Shown: positions 16,295-24,871 of the stretch, in pieces | Layout: the number at the start of each line of letters is the position of its first letter | Numbering within the stretch: position 1 is the first letter of the stretch | Origin: Neolewinella maritima | Lineage (GTDB): Bacteria > Bacteroidota > Bacteroidia > Chitinophagales > Saprospiraceae | Assembly: GCF_923081025.1 (NCBI RefSeq) | Contig: NZ_CAKLPZ010000005.1 | Coordinates: 62,001-126,000 of the forward strand | DNA length: 64,000 nucleotides | Direction of reading: 5' to 3' | Notes under the pieces: model-generated | What the model was told of the DNA's origin: nothing | The model's input: the letters and a program-made list of their open reading frames with translations, nothing else | Database searches by the model: none | Program-made: the position numbers and the translations under genes

Positions 16295-18561
16295 GGCAAG
16301 GGGTTAAGGGCTTAGGGGGAAAAGGGGTTAAGGCGCTGCTGGTAGGCGTGATACTGCTGTGCGTGACTGGGGGGGCGGGCGCGCAGGTGCAGGAGCAGGT
16401 CACGCTGGATAGCAGTATCCTCCTCGAATCCGCTACCGTGATCGGGCGTAGGGACGAGCCGGCTACCGCCCTACCCTATCAGATCGAACTGGTGCGGAAT
16501 GCGGAGCGGCGGCGGGTGCAGAGTCTGACCACGGCCGATGCGCTGGCCTCCCTGAGCGGAGTGTACGTACAGAAATCGCAGCTGGGCGGGGGCAGTCCGG
16601 TGCTCCGGGGGTTCGAGGCAAATCGAGTGCTGCTGGTCGTCGACGGGGTGCGGATGAATAATGCGATCTACCGCAGCGGCCATTTGCAGAATGCCATCAC
16701 CGTAGATCCCAATGCCCTGGACCGGATCGAGGTCATCTACGGTGCCGGTGCCCTGGCCTACGGCAGCGATGCCATCGGGGGGGTGGTGCATTTCCGTACC
16801 CGCCGGCCCGACTACCGACCGGATGGAGGCTCGGCCGGTTACCTACAGACGAATTACAGTACGGCCGCCCACGCCGCCAATCTGGCCGGTGGACTAGACT
16901 ACGGCAGCACGCGCTGGGCCGCTACTACCCAGTATGCGCTCACGCGCTTCGGTGACCTGCGGGCAGGGGGCTACCGTCCAGACAGCTACGGGGACTTCGG
17001 GCTGCGTACTGAATACGTAAGGGGCGATGAGGTGGTCACCAATTCCAATCCGCAGCGCCAGCTAGGGAGTGGCTACGCACAGTATAACCTGCTACAGAAA
17101 GTCCGCTATCGGGTAGGCAAGCAGCTGGAGCTGACCGCGAACCTACAGTTCTCTACTACCGGCAACGTGCCCCGCTACGATGCCCTGATCGAACGCCGTA
17201 ACGGACAGCTGCGCTGGGCGCGCTGGGATTACGGCCCGCAGACCCGCGCCCTGGCTAGTCTGCGGCTGGATGATCGGCGGGGTACCGGGCTCTATGACGT
17301 GGCGAGTTACCTACTATCGTACCAGTACGTAGAGGAGGACCGAATACAACGTCGCCTCGGCAGTTCGATACTGGAGGAGAGCCTGGTCGACGTCGGCAGC
17401 TGGAACCTCCAAATTGATTACGCCAAGGGACTGCAGCCGGGGACCGACCTGCGTTATGGATTCGATCTACGGACTGAGCGAGTGGATGCTACGGCTAGTC
17501 CCCCTACCGAACCCACGCGCTACCCAAGCCAGGGCAGCGGGCTGGCGGGCGGTGGGGCGTACCTTGAGCTTAGTCATTCACTGGGCACCTACTGGCAGCT
17601 GCGGGGCGGACTGCGCTACAGCTACCAGCGCCTCACCGCAACCTTCGATGCGGATGATCCAGTGGCCTGGCCAGCGGACTACCTGACAGGTATTGTGAAC
17701 CCTTCCTCAGCAGTGACCGGGGCGGTGGGACTGCAGTATCGTCGGGACGAGCACGGTTTGCGCGTACTGCTGGCCCAGGGCTTCCGCGCGCCAAACGTAG
17801 ACGACTTTGCCAAGTTTCGGGAACAGAGCGGACGCATTCAGATACCTAATCCGGACTTGCGTGCCGAACGCTCGAATACGCTGGAGCTTGGGTATACCCG
17901 TACGGCGGGTCCCCTCCGGCTGGTGCTTACGGCCTACGGCACCCTGCTGCAGGACGCGATCATTCGTCGGGCCGGCACGCTACCCGACGGGCGGACGGCC
18001 TTCGTGAGCCGGGGGGATACACTCTTCGTTGACACCAACGTGAACGCCGAGCGGGCCTGGGTGTACGGCGTCGATGCGGTAGCCACCTGGAATATCGCTC
18101 CGACCTGGGAGCTTCGCGGGGAGGCGCACTGGCTGCGCGGTCGGCGTTGGCAAGCTACTCCTGACGGCCGGGAGCTGACGCTGCCACAGGATCACATTCC
18201 CCCTGCTTACGGGCGGTTGGGGGTACACTATGCGTCGGGACGCTGGTCAGGGGAGGTGCGCCTGGCTGCTCAGTTGCGTAAGCAGTTCGAGGATTACGCA
18301 GTGAATGAGATCACCGGTACGGCATCCACCGGCTACACTTTCGACCGTACAGGCAGTGCTGACAACCCGGAGCTTACGCCCTTCGGTACGGGCAGTCCGG
18401 CTTGGTGGACGGTGAGCTTATACGGGACCTATACCCTGAGTGACCGCTGGTCGGTACAGCTGAAGGGGGAGAATCTGACAGATCGTTTTTACTGGCCGTA
18501 TGCCGGGGGGATCGGGGCGGCGGGAATTGATGTGGGGGCGGGGGTCACCTGGCGGTGGTAG
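16291..18561 (+). CDS. TonB-dependent outer-membrane receptor (heme-receptor-like)
   Basis: Outer-membrane active transporter of 756 residues. After a signal peptide ending GGAGAQ comes a short N-region (LLESATVIGRRDEPA), a plug with LTTADALASLSGVYVQKS, GGGSPVLRGFEANRVLLVVDGVRMNNAIYR and IEVIYGAGALAYGSDAIGGVV, then a 22-strand-type barrel ending in aromatic-rich LTDRFYWPY...VTWRW. The plug resembles hemoglobin/heme receptors, but the substrate is inference. There is no CarboxypepD_reg domain, unlike SusC. The GTG start overlaps the upstream pseudo-protease; the signal N-region is coded by a GGGGTTAAGG-type repeat, so the exact start is uncertain. Confidence 0.85.
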   Translation: MRQGVKGLGGKGVKALLVGVILLCVTGGAGAQVQEQVTLDSSILLESATVIGRRDEPATALPYQIELVRNAERRRVQSLTTADALASLSGVYVQKSQLGGGSPVLRGFEANRVLLVVDGVRMNNAIYRSGHLQNAITVDPNALDRIEVIYGAGALAYGSDAIGGVVHFRTRRPDYRPDGGSAGYLQTNYSTAAHAANLAGGLDYGSTRWAATTQYALTRFGDLRAGGYRPDSYGDFGLRTEYVRGDEVVTNSNPQRQLGSGYAQYNLLQKVRYRVGKQLELTANLQFSTTGNVPRYDALIERRNGQLRWARWDYGPQTRALASLRLDDRRGTGLYDVASYLLSYQYVEEDRIQRRLGSSILEESLVDVGSWNLQIDYAKGLQPGTDLRYGFDLRTERVDATASPPTEPTRYPSQGSGLAGGGAYLELSHSLGTYWQLRGGLRYSYQRLTATFDADDPVAWPADYLTGIVNPSSAVTGAVGLQYRRDEHGLRVLLAQGFRAPNVDDFAKFREQSGRIQIPNPDLRAERSNTLELGYTRTAGPLRLVLTAYGTLLQDAIIRRAGTLPDGRTAFVSRGDTLFVDTNVNAERAWVYGVDAVATWNIAPTWELRGEAHWLRGRRWQATPDGRELTLPQDHIPPAYGRLGVHYASGRWSGEVRLAAQLRKQFEDYAVNEITGTASTGYTFDRTGSADNPELTPFGTGSPAWWTVSLYGTYTLSDRWSVQLKGENLTDRFYWPYAGGIGAAGIDVGAGVTWRW

Positions 18562-18578
18562 TGCGTTGCTCCGGCAGA

Positions 18579-19763
18579 CTACCGCGGATCGTCATCTGGC
18601 GTATCCCACTTCGAGCCGCTGATGTCTTCCCCACGGGCGGTAGCGAGTTGTACTTCTAAGGCATCCACCAGACGGTCGCCCAGAAACGAAGCCAGGGGGG
18701 TGTAATCTCCCCGGTCTGCTTGCTCCAGAGACCGATAGTAGTCTAGCCGATCGTCGACGGGTACGATTAGCGGAGGGTAGCCTGCCCGCATGAGAGCAAA
18801 GTTCATTACGATTCGGCCGATACGTCCGTTACCGTCGTCAAAGGGATGAATAGCCACGAACTCGTGGTGGAGTACGGTAGCTCGGAGGAGTGGGTGAAGT
18901 ACATCCTGCGCCTCCGCTTCGGTGTACCAATCTACCAGCACTTCCATCAGGCCGGGTACAGCATTTGGTTCGGCGAAGTAGTGCATACTTCCTCTGGCAG
19001 TACGCACGTGGTTCGGCTCCGCCTTATATCTCCCTACATGGATCGTACGGAATACTTCTTGTCCATCCGGTCGCACCGCCCGCTGGGGGTAGTCCTCTTT
19101 GAGCATAAGTTGGTGCAGCTGGCGTACATCCGACTGTCGCAGGGGTCGGTCGCCCTTTACCAGGTCCAGCATTAGGTGAACGGCATCGCGGTGGCCGATG
19201 ATATCCAGGTGGTCCTTCAGCGGTTTGCCCTTTGCGGTGATACCGTAGAGTAGTAGGGTCAGCGTCTCTCCGTAGGTGAGCTTGTTTCCCTCGATGGCAT
19301 TAGAGTTATAGTTCCAGATATGGAGGGTTTGCTGCAGGACATGCGCTTCCATATTGCGGCTGAAGGGGCGCATACTGTCCACCTGTTCCTTCATCGCACG
19401 GGTCTGCGCTAGTACCGGCAGAGCGGCGAGTGCCTCCCAATTAACCTTATCGTGTAGGCGGGCTGCTCCGTAGGGTTTCTCCGGCTCAGCCACCTGAGGT
19501 ACCGATTCGGCAGTGTAGGCATATCGCCGGTGCAGAAACAGCAATTGAGGATCACGATCCATGGCCCGGGCCAGGTTGGCGATGCTGGACAGCTTCAGGT
19601 CGCTACGCCCATTGAGCAACTGAGATATATAGCCCTTACTTACCCCGAGCTTTTCCGCAAACTGGGTCCGGCTCATCTCCTGCTCCTTCAGGTATATATT
19701 GACTTCCTGGATGATTGTAGCAGCCAGTTGCTCTCCGACGGGTATAGTGGTCACGTCTTTCAT
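18579..19763 (-). CDS. XRE-type HTH fused to Fic domain (predicted AMP-transferase)
   Basis: Fic enzymes transfer AMP (or related groups) to target hydroxyls. This 394-residue protein has an N-terminal XRE helix-turn-helix (about 27-78: MSRTQFAEKLGVSKGYISQLLNGRSD). The Fic core carries the complete motif HPFDDGNGRIGR at 306-317 and an N-terminal inhibitory helix SNAIEG at 154-159, matching (S/T)xxxE(G/N), so it is a self-inhibited, potentially active Fic protein. No separate antitoxin is adjacent. A 6-8-6 inverted repeat directly before the ATG suggests autoregulation through its own HTH. It lies tail-to-tail with the TonB receptor gene and in front of the pnp terminator. Confidence 0.85.
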   Translation of the reverse strand: MKDVTTIPVGEQLAATIIQEVNIYLKEQEMSRTQFAEKLGVSKGYISQLLNGRSDLKLSSIANLARAMDRDPQLLFLHRRYAYTAESVPQVAEPEKPYGAARLHDKVNWEALAALPVLAQTRAMKEQVDSMRPFSRNMEAHVLQQTLHIWNYNSNAIEGNKLTYGETLTLLLYGITAKGKPLKDHLDIIGHRDAVHLMLDLVKGDRPLRQSDVRQLHQLMLKEDYPQRAVRPDGQEVFRTIHVGRYKAEPNHVRTARGSMHYFAEPNAVPGLMEVLVDWYTEAEAQDVLHPLLRATVLHHEFVAIHPFDDGNGRIGRIVMNFALMRAGYPPLIVPVDDRLDYYRSLEQADRGDYTPLASFLGDRLVDALEVQLATARGEDISGSKWDTPDDDPR

Positions 19764-19783
19764 AGTTAACCTACAACTTAACT
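19764..19783 (-). promoter_or_regulatory. Candidate operator of the XRE-Fic gene
   Basis: AGTTAA-N8-TTAACT forms a perfect inverted repeat that touches the start codon of the Fic gene (ATG at 19763). Position and symmetry fit a site for the protein's own XRE domain. The surrounding 90 bp up to the pnp terminator are AT-richer than the rest and hold no gene. Confidence 0.45.
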
Positions 19784-19857
19784 ATTCACTGAGAAGTTCC
19801 GCTGGAGATACATATTACACTTATCAACCCCGCACCAGCGACCCCGCCCGCCCACAC

Positions 19858-19894
19858 AAAAAAAGCGCCCGGCAGTCCAAAGACCACCGGGCGC
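19858..19894 (-). terminator. Rho-independent terminator of pnp
   Basis: Read on the minus strand, GCGCCCGG and CCGGGCGC make an 8-bp GC-rich stem (extendable with one mismatch), followed by seven T. It starts 22 bp after the pnp stop codon. Confidence 0.85.
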
Positions 19895-19916
19895 TCCCAA
19901 AATCTATAGAACCGTA

Positions 19917-22193
19917 CTAGTCGCGATCCCGCCGATCCCGGCCACGACCGCCGCCGCCTCCGCGACGCTCGCCGCGATCCCGACCACCGCCGCGGCGGTC
20001 GCCGCGATCACGTGACTTGCTGGCGGTACGCTCTTCCTCCAACTCTTCGTCGGTAGGAATGGTGCCGTCGGCGCGGGGCATGATGGCCTTGCGGCTCAGG
20101 CGAAGCTTGCCCGTGCGCTCGTCCACGTCCACAATCTTGAACTTGACGGTGTCGCCTTCCTCGAATTCGTCCTCGACGCTTTCGATGCGGCTGTGACTCA
20201 TTTCACTGACGTGCAGCAGTCCGTCGCGGCCTCCCTCGAAGCCGACGAATACGCCGTAGGGCATGATCGTCTTGACGGTGCCTTCGTATACACCACCCAC
20301 CTCGGGGGTGAAGGTGATCTTCTTGATGCGGGCTACCGCGTCGTCGATGGCTGCCTTGTCGTTGCTGGCGATGCTGACGTGGCCCTTACCATCCACCTCG
20401 TCGATGTTGATATTGGTGCCGGTCATCTCCTGCAGTTCCTGGATGATCTTACCGCCGGGTCCGATGACCGCGCCGATGAAGCTCTTCTCGATCACCAGTT
20501 TCACGATCCGGGGAGCGTGGGGCTTGAGGTCCTCACGGGGCTCGCTCAGGGTCTTGGCCATCTCGCCGAGGATGTGGAGGCGTCCCACGCGGGCCTGCTC
20601 CAGCGCCTGCTCGAGCTGCTCGTAGGGCAGTCCATCGATCTTGATGTCCATCTGGCAGGCCGTAATGCCCTTGTCGGTACCGGTGAGCTTGAAGTCCATG
20701 TCTCCGAGCGCGTCCTCATCGCCGAGGATGTCACTGAGGATGGCAATCTTGCCGCCCTCGGCTACCATACCCATGGCGATACCGGCTACGGGACGGGTGA
20801 GCTGTACGCCGCCGTCCATCAGGGCCAGCGAGCCGGCACAGACGGTAGCCATCGAGCTGGATCCGTTGGACTCCATAATGTCCGATACGATGCGGATCGT
20901 GTGGGTCATCTCTGCGGGCAGTACCTGGCGGATCGAGCGGGCGGCCAGGTTGGCGTGCCCTACTTCGCGGCGGCCGGGACCGCGCATCGGCTTGGTCTCC
21001 CCTACCGAGTAGGCCGGGAAGTTGTAGTGAAGGATGAAGTTGGCGTAGCTGTTCTCGTGGGCTACGTCCACCATCTGCTGGTCAGTCTTGGTACCGAGGG
21101 TGAGGCTGGTCAGGGCCTGGGTCTCTCCGCGATTGAAGATGGCCGATCCGTGGGCGCTGGGTAGGTAGTCGACTTCCGTCCAGATGGGGCGTACCTCGTC
21201 AAAGGCGCGTCCGTCCAGGCGTACGCCTTCGTTGAGCATCAGGTTGCGGATGGTCTTCTTCTGTACCTTGTCGTAGGCGGCGTAGATCTGCTCCTTGTTC
21301 TCGCTCATCCACTCCTCGCCCTTCTCTTCGACCACGGCCTCCTTGAAGTTGGTCTTGATCTCCTTCAGGGCGTCCTTACGCTGCTGCTTGTTGAGCGCAC
21401 CGCGGGCCATGGTGGAGATGGCGTCCTTCACCTTACTCTCTACGTAGCTGAACACCTCTTCGTCCTGCTCCACGGTCTCTACTTCGCGGGTGGTGGCTTT
21501 ATCGCCGACCATTTCGCGCAGTTCGAGCTGCTTCTTGCACATGAGCTTGATCGCTTCGTGACCGGCCTTGAGGGCACCTAGGATGGACTTTTCGTCTACT
21601 TCCTTTCCTTCGCCTTCCACCATCATGATGTTGTCGGCGTCGGCGGCCACGATCAGGTCGAGGTCGGCATTAGCCAGGTCGGAGCGGTCGGGATTGACGT
21701 GGTACTCTCCGTCGATGCGGGCTACACGGCACTCCGAGATCGGCCCGGCGAAGGGAATATCGGAAACCATGAGGGCGGCCGAGGCGGCCAGACCGGCCAG
21801 GGCGTCGGGCATCACCTCCTTATCCAGGCTGATGAGGTTGATGATCACCTGGGTGTCGAACATATAGCCCTTCGGGAACAGCGGCCGGATGGCGCGGTCG
21901 ACGATGCGGCTGATGAGGATCTCGTAGTCGTTGAGGCGGGTCTCGCGGCGGAAGAAGTTACCGGGGATGCGGCCGGCGGCGGCAAATTTTTCCTGGTAGT
22001 CGACGCTTAGCGGAAAGAAGCTCTGTCCTTCGCGAACGCTGGTGCTGGAGACGACGGAGCAGAATAGCATGGTATTGCCACACTTGACGACGACGGAGCC
22101 GTCGGCCTGGGTGGCTAGTTTACCGGTTTCGATGGTGACTTCGCGGCCGCTGGGCAGGGCGAAGTTGACCGTCATTGGGGTTTGATTACCCAT
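19917..22193 (-). CDS. pnp: Polyribonucleotide nucleotidyltransferase (PNPase)
   Basis: Phosphorolytic 3'-5' exoribonuclease, 758 residues from the ATG at 22191-22193. Two RNase PH-like domains are visible: the first includes LPSGREVTIETGKLATQADGS and FFRRE-type active-site sequence, the second DYLPSAHGSAIFNRGETQAL and SSMATVCAGSLALMDGGV. A KH domain (SFIGAVIGPGGKIIQELQEMTG) and an S1 domain (GVYEGTVKTIMPYGVFVGF) follow. The last roughly 40 residues are an unusual Arg/Gly/Asp tail (RGDRRGGGRDRGERRGGGGG). rpsO, often the neighbour, is absent. The upstream 200 bp hold several hairpins. Confidence 0.93.
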   Translation of the reverse strand: MGNQTPMTVNFALPSGREVTIETGKLATQADGSVVVKCGNTMLFCSVVSSTSVREGQSFFPLSVDYQEKFAAAGRIPGNFFRRETRLNDYEILISRIVDRAIRPLFPKGYMFDTQVIINLISLDKEVMPDALAGLAASAALMVSDIPFAGPISECRVARIDGEYHVNPDRSDLANADLDLIVAADADNIMMVEGEGKEVDEKSILGALKAGHEAIKLMCKKQLELREMVGDKATTREVETVEQDEEVFSYVESKVKDAISTMARGALNKQQRKDALKEIKTNFKEAVVEEKGEEWMSENKEQIYAAYDKVQKKTIRNLMLNEGVRLDGRAFDEVRPIWTEVDYLPSAHGSAIFNRGETQALTSLTLGTKTDQQMVDVAHENSYANFILHYNFPAYSVGETKPMRGPGRREVGHANLAARSIRQVLPAEMTHTIRIVSDIMESNGSSSMATVCAGSLALMDGGVQLTRPVAGIAMGMVAEGGKIAILSDILGDEDALGDMDFKLTGTDKGITACQMDIKIDGLPYEQLEQALEQARVGRLHILGEMAKTLSEPREDLKPHAPRIVKLVIEKSFIGAVIGPGGKIIQELQEMTGTNINIDEVDGKGHVSIASNDKAAIDDAVARIKKITFTPEVGGVYEGTVKTIMPYGVFVGFEGGRDGLLHVSEMSHSRIESVEDEFEEGDTVKFKIVDVDERTGKLRLSRKAIMPRADGTIPTDEELEEERTASKSRDRGDRRGGGRDRGERRGGGGGRGRDRRDRD

Positions 22194-22294
22194 TATTTGT
22201 TGGAGATTAAAATGAATTATGCAGGTTGGCCCCGTAGCCCGTAGGCCCGGAGGATCGACACAAAACAGCCAACAAGTAGGGGGGTTAAGGGCGT

Positions 22295-22423
22295 CCCGGT
22301 AGCTACCGGGGCGGGTGCCATGCACCCTCTGTTACACCAAGTAAAACCGGTAGCGGACCGGTCACCTTCTCTCGTTCCCGCCGGGGGTCGCTGGAGACCG
22401 ACGGATGCCACACGGGCGTGGCA
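22295..22423. repeat. Group of perfect palindromes upstream of pnp
   Basis: This stretch in the gap between pnp and the divergent kinase gene carries CCCGGTAGCTACCGGG (22295-22310, perfect palindrome), GGGTGC-CAT-GCACCC (22313-22327) and TGCCAC/GTGGCA (22406-22423). They may be part of the pnp leader or a REP-type element. No gene is visible in 22194-22404. Confidence 0.5.
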
Positions 22424-24000
22424 CGAACTTTTGTCATTTTGTATCGCCGCGAATATACAGCATTTTGCTACAGTTCTTGTGCAGTGTATGCTCAAGCCTG
22501 CGGTTGCGTTGTATTTTAGCCCCGAACCCGGCAAACCACTCCCCCGTCTCCGCCCCCCATCCATCCGACGCTACGAGCAGGCAGGGTAGCCGGCTGTTCC
22601 GGACCCTCTACATCGGCCTCATCTTACTGATGACGGTGGTGCTGGCGTCCGTAGTCATGGAGGTCGCCACCTTCGATACGCGGCGCAAACTAGATAACGC
22701 CCTGCAGCTGGAGCGCGATTTGGGACTGCTCCTCTCTACCCTTCTGGATGCCGAGACCGGCCAGCGCGGCTATCTGCTCACCGGCCAAAATGACTACCTG
22801 GAGCCCTACCACCTGGCCCTGGATACGGTAGCGCCCATTCTGGCCCGGATCGGTGGCAAAGTACGCGAAGACTCCATCCAGCAGCTCCGGCTCCAGCGGG
22901 TCAATGCGCTGACGGCCGATAAATTTCGTGAACTCTCCCAGACCCTGGTGCTCCACACGACCGAGCAGCGCGATAGCCTTTATATGCTGTTTGACGGTAA
23001 GCTGGATGAAACGCTGATGGACCGGATCCGCCACACTATCGACCTACTGCGCCAGGAAGAACTCGAAGATATCGCCAGACGCTACCGCCAGGTCAACCGC
23101 CTGAGTAGTATCACCACCGTACTCCGCCTGATCGGCGTGGTGGGACTGGCGCTAGTGTTTTATTACATCTATACGCAGCTACGCCCCCTATTTGCCCAGA
23201 AACTCCGCATCATTGCCGATCGCGATCACGAGATCGAGGAACGCATCCGGATCGAGCGGATGAACACCGATCTCATTGCTACGCTCAACCTCAAGAACCG
23301 CGAGCTCGACCAGTTCGCCTACACCGCCAGCCACGACCTGCGCGAGCCGCTTCGCACGGTCAGAAATTACGTGGAGATACTTACGGAAGATCACGCGGAG
23401 CAGCTCGATGACGAGGGGCACGCACACCTACACCTCATCCACCGTACTACGGATCGCATGCGCGTGCTGATCGATTCTCTGCTACAGTATAGTCGGGTAG
23501 GAGTAGGTGAGCAGCTCGTCCAGGTCGACCTGCAGCGCACGCTCACCGAGGTGCTCGAAAACCTACAGTTTGCGATCGAGCGATCCGCCGCCATCGTCAC
23601 CGTAAGTGCCCTGCCCCGGGTACCCGGTTATCCCATCGCACTGCGGCAGTTGTTCCAGAACCTACTGACCAATGCCCTGAAGTTTCACCCCCCCGGAGTG
23701 CCGCCACAGGTCACCATATCGGCACACTGCACCAGCGATCGCGCAGTGGTATACGTGCAGGACAACGGAATCGGAATGACGAAGGCCGACCAACAACGAA
23801 TATTTGCCCTTTTTGAACGTTTACACCCTGCTGATATTTACGAAGGACAGGGAATCGGGCTCGCATTTTGCCAAAAAATAGTACAATTGCACCGGGGTGA
23901 GCTTACCGTTACCAGCAAGATTAGCCAGGGTAGCACCTTCAGTGTAGCCCTTCCCCTAGCAGACGTACATGAAGAAACTGGGCCGAATACTCCTGATTGA
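22405..24000 (+). CDS. CHASE3-domain sensor histidine kinase
   Basis: Membrane kinase, up to 531 residues. A transmembrane segment (RTLYIGLILLMTVVLASVVM) precedes a CHASE3-type extracytoplasmic helical domain with the motif LLSTLLDAETGQRGYLLTG, then a second membrane segment (VVGLALVFYYIYTQL). The HisKA domain shows YTASHDLREPLRTVRNYVEIL; the ATPase domain shows LLTNALKFH, DNGIGM and GQGIGLAFCQKIV. The start is doubtful: the longest frame begins at 22405, a TTG at 22477 is possible, and a TATTTTAG box at 22512 would lie inside the frame; no ATG or GTG lies between the box and the first membrane segment. The 3' end overlaps the receiver gene by 32 bp. Confidence 0.75.
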   Translation: MPHGRGTNFCHFVSPRIYSILLQFLCSVCSSLRLRCILAPNPANHSPVSAPHPSDATSRQGSRLFRTLYIGLILLMTVVLASVVMEVATFDTRRKLDNALQLERDLGLLLSTLLDAETGQRGYLLTGQNDYLEPYHLALDTVAPILARIGGKVREDSIQQLRLQRVNALTADKFRELSQTLVLHTTEQRDSLYMLFDGKLDETLMDRIRHTIDLLRQEELEDIARRYRQVNRLSSITTVLRLIGVVGLALVFYYIYTQLRPLFAQKLRIIADRDHEIEERIRIERMNTDLIATLNLKNRELDQFAYTASHDLREPLRTVRNYVEILTEDHAEQLDDEGHAHLHLIHRTTDRMRVLIDSLLQYSRVGVGEQLVQVDLQRTLTEVLENLQFAIERSAAIVTVSALPRVPGYPIALRQLFQNLLTNALKFHPPGVPPQVTISAHCTSDRAVVYVQDNGIGMTKADQQRIFALFERLHPADIYEGQGIGLAFCQKIVQLHRGELTVTSKISQGSTFSVALPLADVHEETGPNTPD

Positions 24001-24409
24001 CGACTCCGAGGCGGATAACTTTATCCACCTCCGTCGCTTCCGTAAGCTGAAGATCGCCGACGAGGTGGTGGTGCGCATGAACGGGCGTGAGGGACTGGAC
24101 TACCTGACGACCCCCCTGCCAGATGGTAGCTATCCACGACCCGACCTCCTGTTCCTGGATATAAATATGCCCGTTATGGATGGTTGGTCGTTCCTCGATA
24201 CCTACCAGAAGCTGCCCGCTGCCCACCGGGCGCGCGTCACTATAGCTTTGCTGACGAGCTCGAAGGGAGATGCGGAATCAATCCGTGCCGACTCCTATAC
24301 GGTACTCGATGGTCACGAGTCGAAACCGCTGCACCGCGACCTGATCCACCGCCTGCTCATCACCTTTTTCCCCGATCGCTTCGATCGCGCGTCCAGCGCC
24401 CTACACTAA
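23969..24409 (+). CDS. Single-domain response regulator (CheY-like)
   Basis: Receiver protein of 146 residues without an output domain. RILLIDDSEADNF holds the acidic pocket, LLFLDINMPVMDGW holds the phospho-acceptor Asp, TSS and the conserved Lys (ESKPL) follow. This subclass (RILLIDDDxxxN type) typically pairs with CHASE3 or phytochrome kinases. The gene begins inside the 3' end of the kinase gene, so the two are translationally coupled and likely partners. Its stop overlaps the convergent dinB-like gene by 9 bp. Confidence 0.85.
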   Translation: MKKLGRILLIDDSEADNFIHLRRFRKLKIADEVVVRMNGREGLDYLTTPLPDGSYPRPDLLFLDINMPVMDGWSFLDTYQKLPAAHRARVTIALLTSSKGDAESIRADSYTVLDGHESKPLHRDLIHRLLITFFPDRFDRASSALH

Positions 24410-24871
24410 GCGCTGCAGCACGAGCACGGCACCCAGGTGGAGTGTCTCATGCATATTATTGAAGGTTAGCGCCTCCTCCACGGTACCGAAGCCCACTCCG
24501 AAACTCGTCGTGTACGGGGTATAGCCGGACCAGTCCAGCGCCGCGTAGTCGTGCCGCAACCGCTGACTTCCGGCCAGCAACTCGGCCTTGATGAAGTCTA
24601 GCTCCGCCAGACTTGCCGGTCCGTCCGGTCGGCTACCCTTACGGTAGCGGTCGATGAAGTCTTTGCCGCTGGGGGTCCGGTGCCCACTCAGCGCGTACAC
24701 CAGCAGCTCGGAGGTGGCAATGACGTGACCGGCATTCCAAAGCACGTTGTTGTTCAGCCCCTGGGGTATGCGATTGACCTGCTCCAGACTCAGGGCGCTT
24801 ACCACCTGGAGCATATTGGTGCGTGCCTGCAGGTGCAGGTCAAAGAGTCGATCGGTAGCTGAGGTGTCCAT
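24401..24871 (-). CDS. DinB-like (DinB_2) metal-binding protein
   Basis: Four-helix-bundle protein of the DinB/YfiT superfamily, 156 residues from ATG 24871. Likely metal ligands are the His in LWNAGHVIAT and the two in NMHETLHLGAVL. Family members include thiol-dependent transferases, but many have no known reaction. The N-terminus overlaps the murI 3' end by 32 bp, making it the last gene of an ompH-ompH-murI-dinB run. Confidence 0.75.
   Translation of the reverse strand: MDTSATDRLFDLHLQARTNMLQVVSALSLEQVNRIPQGLNNNVLWNAGHVIATSELLVYALSGHRTPSGKDFIDRYRKGSRPDGPASLAELDFIKAELLAGSQRLRHDYAALDWSGYTPYTTSFGVGFGTVEEALTFNNMHETLHLGAVLVLQRLV

Noticed and set aside
18579-19763. Fic gene as half of a classical toxin-antitoxin pair
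   Set aside because: No small antitoxin gene overlaps or flanks it; the inhibitory helix is within the same chain.
20031-20200. Possible CRISPR or other regular repeat array in GC-rich stretches
   Set aside because: The repeats are Arg/Gly codon runs at the end of pnp; no spacer-repeat periodicity was found anywhere in the window.
20193-21164. Plus-strand frame of 323 codons opposite pnp
   Set aside because: Antisense shadow of the pnp coding sequence; no recognisable protein family.
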